Shown here: piece by piece, positions 58,547 through 64,000 of the stretch
Layout: each line of letters starts with the position of its first letter
Position numbering within the stretch: the stretch's first letter is position 1
DNA from: Hydractinia symbiolongicarpus
Taxonomy: Eukaryota; Cnidaria; Hydrozoa; Anthoathecata; Hydractiniidae
Direction: 5' to 3'
NCBI RefSeq assembly: GCF_029227915.1
Contig: NC_079883.1
Coordinates: 25,978,001-26,042,000, forward strand
Length of the DNA: 64,000 nucleotides
Position numbers and translations under genes: made by a program
Notes under the pieces: model-generated
Seen by the model: only the letters and a program-made list of their open reading frames with translations
Database searches by the model: none
Told to the model about the DNA's origin: nothing

Positions 58547-60883
58547 ATGGAAGGGAAGTATCTCAATCTAGATACAGGTAGCCAAAGCAAAGCCACATCT
58601 CGTAGAAGCACGGGTGGTAAAAGAATGGAGATGATGGTGGAGAAGCAAATTGAGGAGGTAATATTGTTGCTATGGAGAGACGTAAACAATGTGATGTAAT
58701 TCGGTCATGCTAAATCTAATTGTAACAAAATGAAATTTTTATGTATTTCTGAATAATTTCTATGTTTTTAGTTGATGGGAAGTTTGGATCTGACGCCGCT
58801 TCAAGTAGAAGGTTTACGAACTTTTCTTATTTTAATCTTAATTATCCCTGTAGATGAAGTATTAAACTTTATTTTTTCTCCCCAATAACTTCCTTGTAGG
58901 CCGAACTTTTATTAAGTAGACGTCAACCCCTTAAAAATTTTTTTAATAAATAACCCAGATGTAAATAATGTATGCAACATTTTTTATCCAAAATTTTTAA
59001 AAAACAGTGTATGTTTTCGGTGTTAAGACCAACACCCCCAATACGCGTTAGGTGACCAAGCTTAAACAGCACATTCCAGTAATTTCCCATTTTTATCCCA
59101 AGATCTTTTTTAGATGAACGTCGAGGTCTATGTTAAGAGCCCTGTGAATGAAGTTGCTACTTCCCACGTAACGCATATAAACAAATTTGTCTTATTTGTA
59201 GAAGTTCAGACGTGTTTCGACCTTTTTGATTTGCACGGTAGTGGAGCTATCACTGGTATCGAGTTGCAAAAAGTTGCGCAGAGTGTGGGAAGAGAACTGA
59301 CAGAAGAAGACGTAACTGAAATCATAGCAGAAGTAGACGAAAGCGGTACGTTAATTTTATTCCACCCATCACTCCCACAGAAATAGAATTGGTAAAACCT
59401 AAAATTACTGATTTAGCGCTCTGAGCACTTGAAAATATTTACTTTTTATCCTGGGATTTTTGAAGAAAAGTCAAGCATGCGAAGACACCGATAAATGTTT
59501 CTTGGGCTTCGCTTAAATAAATTTCTATAGAAAAAAAATTGTTTCTACAACCTCAGTATTGTTTTAAGCGCTTTTATATAAAACAAACAAAATTGCCCGT
59601 TTTGGTCCCTAAAGATAATTTTACCTTCACGTCGAGCAAACAACCGCGTCCCCAAGGCATATTCAATCGTTGTCGTACGTTTATACATATGTTTATAATG
59701 TTTTGCCGTCCGAATGTTGGAAAGGATGGAAGGTGCCCTGGGAACGAGGTTGCAGGACAAACATTCGCCAGTGGATGCTCAATCTACATTTACGGTATTC
59801 TTCATAGGAAATTGTTGCTATCTCCTTCCCAGAGCCTTTCCTCAACATTCGTAATTACTCGAGATCTTATCAGCAGAAAAGTAGTGTTCTGGGAACGAGG
59901 TTAAACAATTGCCTACTCTGTTCTTTCAAACTTTTTTCTAGGCAAAGGAGAGATTGATTTCATAGATTTCTTGACAGTTATGGGAAAAACAATGAAAGAA
60001 CCACTGCAAGAGGCTGACATAGAATATGTGTTCAATACATTCGACCAAAATAACGACACTTTTATATCACCTGAAGATATGCATCTAACCTTTTTGACAA
60101 TGGGTGTCGATCTCACGCGTGGGGAAGTGAATGCAATGTTCGAAGAGCATGACAAAGATAGGGACGGACTAATTGACTTTAATGGTAGGCGAGCCCTTAT
60201 TCTCCTTTCTCTTCTTTGTCATCTTACACTTAACAAACTGTTAGTGTTAACGCGTATTTTTCGCAGGTAGCGGGAAGTAGGGAATTTTCCAGCACGACAT
60301 TTTCGTGGCTTCAAAACAAGCGCTAATTTTAGGCGGAAATGGTATACTGGTAGCGCTTTCGGCTTGTAATTAAGGTTTCAGGTTTGTGTCCCTACTCCGG
60401 CGCACTTTAAATGTAGTTTGTCAGCCCATTTGGTGCCATCTAATCGCTAATCGGCTTGTGTGGCAGGTCAGCTAGTTAGAGCAACGCTATACGTATCTCT
60501 AATAATGATAATGGTAATGTAACATAGCTACAGTCGGAAGTGGAGGAAGAGGCAGCCAAGGACATGAAAACTTTCCTTCACTTACTTACTTACTAATTGT
60601 AAAACGGTGATCTTTTTTGCGACTGATAAAAAAAACAAAGACATACGAAAGATAGATTTATTTAAGTTTATGTTTTCTTATGAATCTTAAAGCACGAAAA
60701 CACCTGATATTTTGCGGAACTTCATTTCGATAATTTGCGTGGGAAAAACGCGCTACTTCTAATTTTTTTAACAATAATATGACTCGCTTTTTTTTAGAAT
60801 TTCAAGATATTGTTAAAGCTGTGCATGCTGGGTTGTCTTCCTGTCCTCCTGAGAGTACAAGTAGTGCGAATTTAAAGAGTTAA
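58547..60883 (+). CDS. Centrin/calmodulin-like EF-hand protein
   Basis: Five exons with consistent phases: 58547-58657, 58772-58811, 59202-59345, 59942-60184 and 60798-60883; 207 residues. A basic N-terminal extension of about 40 residues is followed by four EF-hands, with loops at about 60-71 (DLHGSGAITGIE), 96-107 (DESGKGEIDFID), 133-144 (DQNNDTFISPED) and 169-180 (DKDRDGLIDFNE). Loops 1 and 4 look closest to calcium-binding. Loop 2 ends in Asp, and loop 3 has Thr instead of the usual Gly at position 6, so it is probably weak. Size and the FDLFDLHGSG type of first hand suggest a caltractin/centrin-like protein of centrioles or cilia, but another calmodulin relative is possible. Confidence 0.88.
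59535..59910. repeat. MITE-like repeat in an EF-hand gene intron
   Basis: TGGGAACGAGGTT occurs at about 59739 and again at about 59890, the second ending the block. CCCAAGG/CCCTGGG complementary pieces lie inside. The phrase is one I associate with short cnidarian MITEs. Ends and target duplication are unresolved. Confidence 0.35.
60330..60600 (+). repeat. tRNA-derived SINE in an EF-hand gene intron
   Basis: tRNA-like head (GGTATACTGGTAGCGC, then the B-box-like GGTTTGTGTCC), a body with CATTTGGTGCCATCTAATCG, and a short ACTT/ACTTA tail. It is a different family from the two SINEs at 30-31 kb. Confidence 0.55.
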
Positions 60884-61462
60884 GTGTAGAAATGTAAATA
60901 TAAAAACAAAATTTATGCAAAAAATAGTATCTTATTATCGTCATCTCCAAATAAGCGCTATTTCTCATTCTTCCAATAACCGCCTTTTCAGGGGGATTTT
61001 AAAATCGAACAGACAATGTTTTTTTTTGTTAAAAAATTTTGAATCTACTTTTAATGAGTTATTAGTCATCTTTTTTTTAATTTTCTGATACTCAAATCAA
61101 AGAAACTTTTTGGGTATTTTTGCAAAGTTTTGTCTTCCGAATCTTTCAAAAATTTCAAGTTTCACTCGAAACTTAAATAAATTTGCAGGATTTTTCAGGA
61201 AGAAAATCATATATTAAGGTGCGCAACATTGGTCACCTAATAAAATTTTTCATTTGCATCTGCTATTAATAGCTTAATCAATTTGCATGTGTGGAGGTGC
61301 TACCGCGCGCCCCTCCAGAAAGAAAAAGGTGGGTAAAGCGATAATGCTTCAAAAGAATGTATCCCCAAAAATAAAAATCTAATCTAATAACAACAGTATC
61401 TGTAAGAGCACATTACAGAAGTTGTTGCTTTGTTAATTTATGACGCAGCGTAAATGAAAATA

Positions 61463-62239
61463 CAGAAGAGTCTCCATAACTCGAACGGCCAGGGGGAAAA
61501 GGAAACCGTTCGAGTTAAGGAGACGTTCGAGTAGTAGAGGTTTTCAAGTTTTTTCAAAATTTTTCCCTTATCTGCCTACCAGATGAACAAAAACAGTATA
61601 TTAAGTACGTAGTCTTACTTATTGGGGGTTCTGGGTTGATGAAATACAAAAACAGAGCGTTTTAGTTGCTTTTTGCTCAAATTTTTGAAAAAAATCAGTT
61701 ATAATTGATTGTTTACAAGTATCATCATAATCTCGTTTGATGTTTTTATTTAAGTCCTTTAGGGAAGCCAACATTTCTTCCCCAAATTTCGAGAAAACGC
61801 TTTGGAGCAGTTCCTTTTTCAAGCTCTTTGAGGGTATTGTATTTTATTTTACAGGACTTGTTATCGGCTCTAGTTCTTTTTGACCCTGCCACAGACGCCC
61901 TTGTCAGATTGCTATGAAATTCTGTTTTTGAAAGTTGGTTGTGAAAGCGTTGTCGTTCGAAACACAACAAAACATTCGAATCATGCATTCGAACAATATA
62001 AGGCCCACAACACACGTAAACATTAAAATATGAAAATGATAAAATTCGAGTTATGGAGTCAAAAACCTTCAAGGGACAAAATAATCTGTTCGACTTAAGG
62101 GAACATTCGAGTTATGGAGGTTCGAGTAGTAGAGGTTTTTTTATAAGAGTTTATTAGGAAACTTTCACAGTGCCAACGAATTCGTTCGAGTTAAGGAGAC
62201 GTTCGAGTAATAGAGGTTCGAGTTATGGAGACTCTACTG
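61463..62239 (-). mobile_element. Internally deleted pogo/Tigger element
   Basis: Ends CAGAAGAGTCTCCATAACTC and the complement of CAGTAGAGTCTCCATAACTC are flanked by TA on both sides. TTCGAGTTATGGAG/TTCGAGTTAAGGAG motifs repeat near both ends. On the minus strand an N-terminal transposase piece (KIKYNTLKELEKG, helix-turn-helix start) is followed almost at once by a C-terminal piece (CKQSIITDFFQKF); the DDE core is gone. It is non-autonomous, and its end sequences differ from the Tigger at 12 kb. Confidence 0.88.
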
Positions 62240-62639
62240 TAAAAAATTTCTCAGCGAGGAATTCGAAATTGTAAAAACTATTAAAACTGAATCGCGAAAG
62301 TTTATTTCGATTAAATTTTTAATGTCGTAGACTCGTGTAAATATCCAAAAAGATTTGCGATTTTTTGTTTAAAACTAAAGACATAATTTTTAAACCATAT
62401 AAAATAAATTTAAAAGTACCTTTAGGAAATAAATTTTTGCGGACTTATTTTTGCGATAAGAGCATTCTTCACGCAAATTGCGGAACTTATCTTTGCGATT
62501 GAAAAGCTGTTACAAAAAAGAATTAATGTTTTCGTTCGGAAGCCTTCTAGAAATGCCAGTTATACCCCAACATGACATAAAAATTAATTACGAATTAAAG
62601 TACACTTACATTGTCGTTTTTGCGATTATTTAATTTTTG

Positions 62640-62830
62640 GCTACTTTTCATCATCATCATCATTCTCGGCTTAACGTCCGTTTTCCATGCTAGCATGGGT
62701 TGGACGGGGTATATTAATGACCCTCTTCCAATCTGATCTAGACTGTGTTAGATCTAAACTCAACTTCCTCTCTATCAAGTCTGTCCTTATAACCTCCTGC
62801 CAAGTCTTTTGCAGAATTTAATTTTCAGAA
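62640..62830 (+). repeat. Conserved SINE-like core (AACGTCCGTTTTCCATGCTA)
   Basis: Contains TCATCATCATCATTC, then CTCGGCTTAACGTCC, GCATGGGTTGGACGG and a C/T-rich body. I recall this core as common in many invertebrate genomes, including molluscs. Probably a dispersed SINE fragment. Confidence 0.5.
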
Positions 62831-63190
62831 TTGCTCTTAAAAGTAAGCATCCAAACGAAATCATGCATACTTTCTACGCCTAAGAAACCTAGACCCTTCG
62901 CAAACAAGACGTAAGACAAATTATCAATATTGAAATGAAATGTCACTCTACATTATTAGGCATGTGCTGGCAGGACAGATTCACAAATGTAAAAGTTTTC
63001 ATTGCATAAACTCAAAAATACGTGTCATACAGATGATTGTAGAGATTAAACTGGACCTGCTTGATCACATATGTGGAATGAAAGACTTGTGAAGCTAGTG
63101 ATGCTTGGAATTGTTGACAGCAAAAACAAAGTTGGCAGACTAAGAGAAAATGGAGAGATTGATTGATTGGTCTAGAAGCTAGTTAAAGCA
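62830..63190 (+). mobile_element. Decayed LINE reverse-transcriptase C-terminus
   Basis: Pieces in shifting frames read NIEMKCHSTLLGMCWQDRFT, then LDLLDHICGMKD, in the order usual for the C-terminal end of invertebrate non-LTR reverse transcriptases. Multiple stops. Confidence 0.5.
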
Positions 63191-64000
63191 ACACGCTGGC
63201 TACTTAAGGCCAGTCCTTTTTTAATTAAAGGTCATTTCCAATAACTCAAGTTATAAAGATTGTGGCATAATTTATTGACCACCATATCATTATATGAATA
63301 GTGAAACGCAAAATTCACCTTTTGTGAAAAATTTTGATGACGTCATATGCCATAAACGCACTTAACCTGCAGTTTTTTTTGAAGCGATTTCCCGCACCAT
63401 TAAGGGGTCTTTAATTTCGCAGGAAGTAGCATAAAAGTAAGTCTTGGCATGAAGTCAATTTCAAATAATTGCTTTAGATTTACTAGAATGTGCGTTTTTG
63501 ACATTTTGGCGATTTATATTAACTTACGACAGGGTTAACCTGTAAATAGACCATGCAAAACACGCTTTAACACCCTTTGTCGCAAAAATTGTGGTTGTTC
63601 AATGATGCGGAAAACCGCTTAAAAAAAGCGCAGGAAAAGCGTGAAGTAAAAATATTACTGAGCTAGCCATCCAAGAAAGAGAGAGTTAAAGTCTGACAAA
63701 AACCTTGAATTTAAAGGAAAGATTGTCAAAAAGTTGTTTATTGCTCCATTTCCAAATGAGTACCTGCTTTATGACTTTTTATTTCCATAAGCAAAGTTGA
63801 GATACGGTATATAGGTATATTAAAAGCAGTATCTACTTTGCCTTACATAAACAGCAGCATATTTTGAAGGAGGAAGGGGATAAGAGATACTATTTATTCA
63901 CATTTTTCGTAGATGCTTTAGGCTAGGTAGGTAACTTTATAATGTTTAACAGAGCAGGCTGAAGTGTAAGGTGTGAAGTGATAAATGTGATTTGAACACA
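63191..64000. other. Right end of the window, no feature recognised
   Basis: AT-rich, no credible ORF or repeat. Confidence 0.35.

Overview
The window is AT-rich eukaryotic nuclear DNA with GT-AG introns, chromatin and RNA-polymerase genes, and a dense mix of transposons (Helentron, pogo/Tigger, Harbinger, Ty1/copia, RTE-like LINE, tRNA-derived SINEs). Secreted PAN/EGF proteins and the style of the repeats suggest a cnidarian, probably a hydrozoan. That placement is inference; no taxonomic marker gene is present.

Layout. (1) 0.1-15.4 kb, minus strand: two tandem secreted-protein genes (signal peptide, PAN/apple-like, EGF-like, common C-terminal domain). Gene A spans 1179-6046 and gene B 11404-15382. 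Their last exons and 3' flanks are nearly identical while their 5' exons are strongly diverged. In both genes the intron before the last exon holds a transposon: a folded-back Helentron in A and a pogo/Tigger element in B. The Tigger carries an antisense HIRAN-domain ORF inside the intron of its transposase gene. A second, broken HIRAN segment lies at about 8.7 kb beside another transposase remnant. (2) 16.2-32.6 kb, minus: POLR1C (shared RNA polymerase I/III subunit RPAC1), rebuilt as 12 phase-compatible exons encoding about 355 residues. Its 11.4-kb first intron is a nest of LINE, copia, Harbinger, SINE and an older unclassified transposon. (3) 33.0-45.6 kb, plus: an ARID4A/B-type chromatin protein of about 1073 residues in 18 confident exons plus a proposed ATG-only first exon; it is head-to-head with POLR1C and uses one GC-AG intron. 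(4) 48.0-57.2 kb, plus: a chromo-like/ten-zinc-finger protein in two exons. A complete minus-strand JmjC hydroxylase-like gene for the secretory pathway sits inside its 7.4-kb intron. (5) 58.5-60.9 kb, plus: a five-exon centrin/calmodulin-like EF-hand gene. (6) 61.4-64 kb: a deletion-derivative Tigger, a conserved SINE-like core and a decayed LINE.

The strongest candidate for something undescribed is the repeated pairing of an antisense HIRAN (3'-DNA-end-binding fold) ORF with DDE transposase sequence. One copy is an open passenger gene inside a Tigger element whose ends and TA target duplication are verified by a paralogous empty site in the same window.

Exon structures were assembled by hand from splice consensus, reading phase and remembered family similarity; no database search was run. 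Several ORFs differ from their expected frame by one base, often in homopolymers, so real pseudogenes and assembly errors cannot always be separated.
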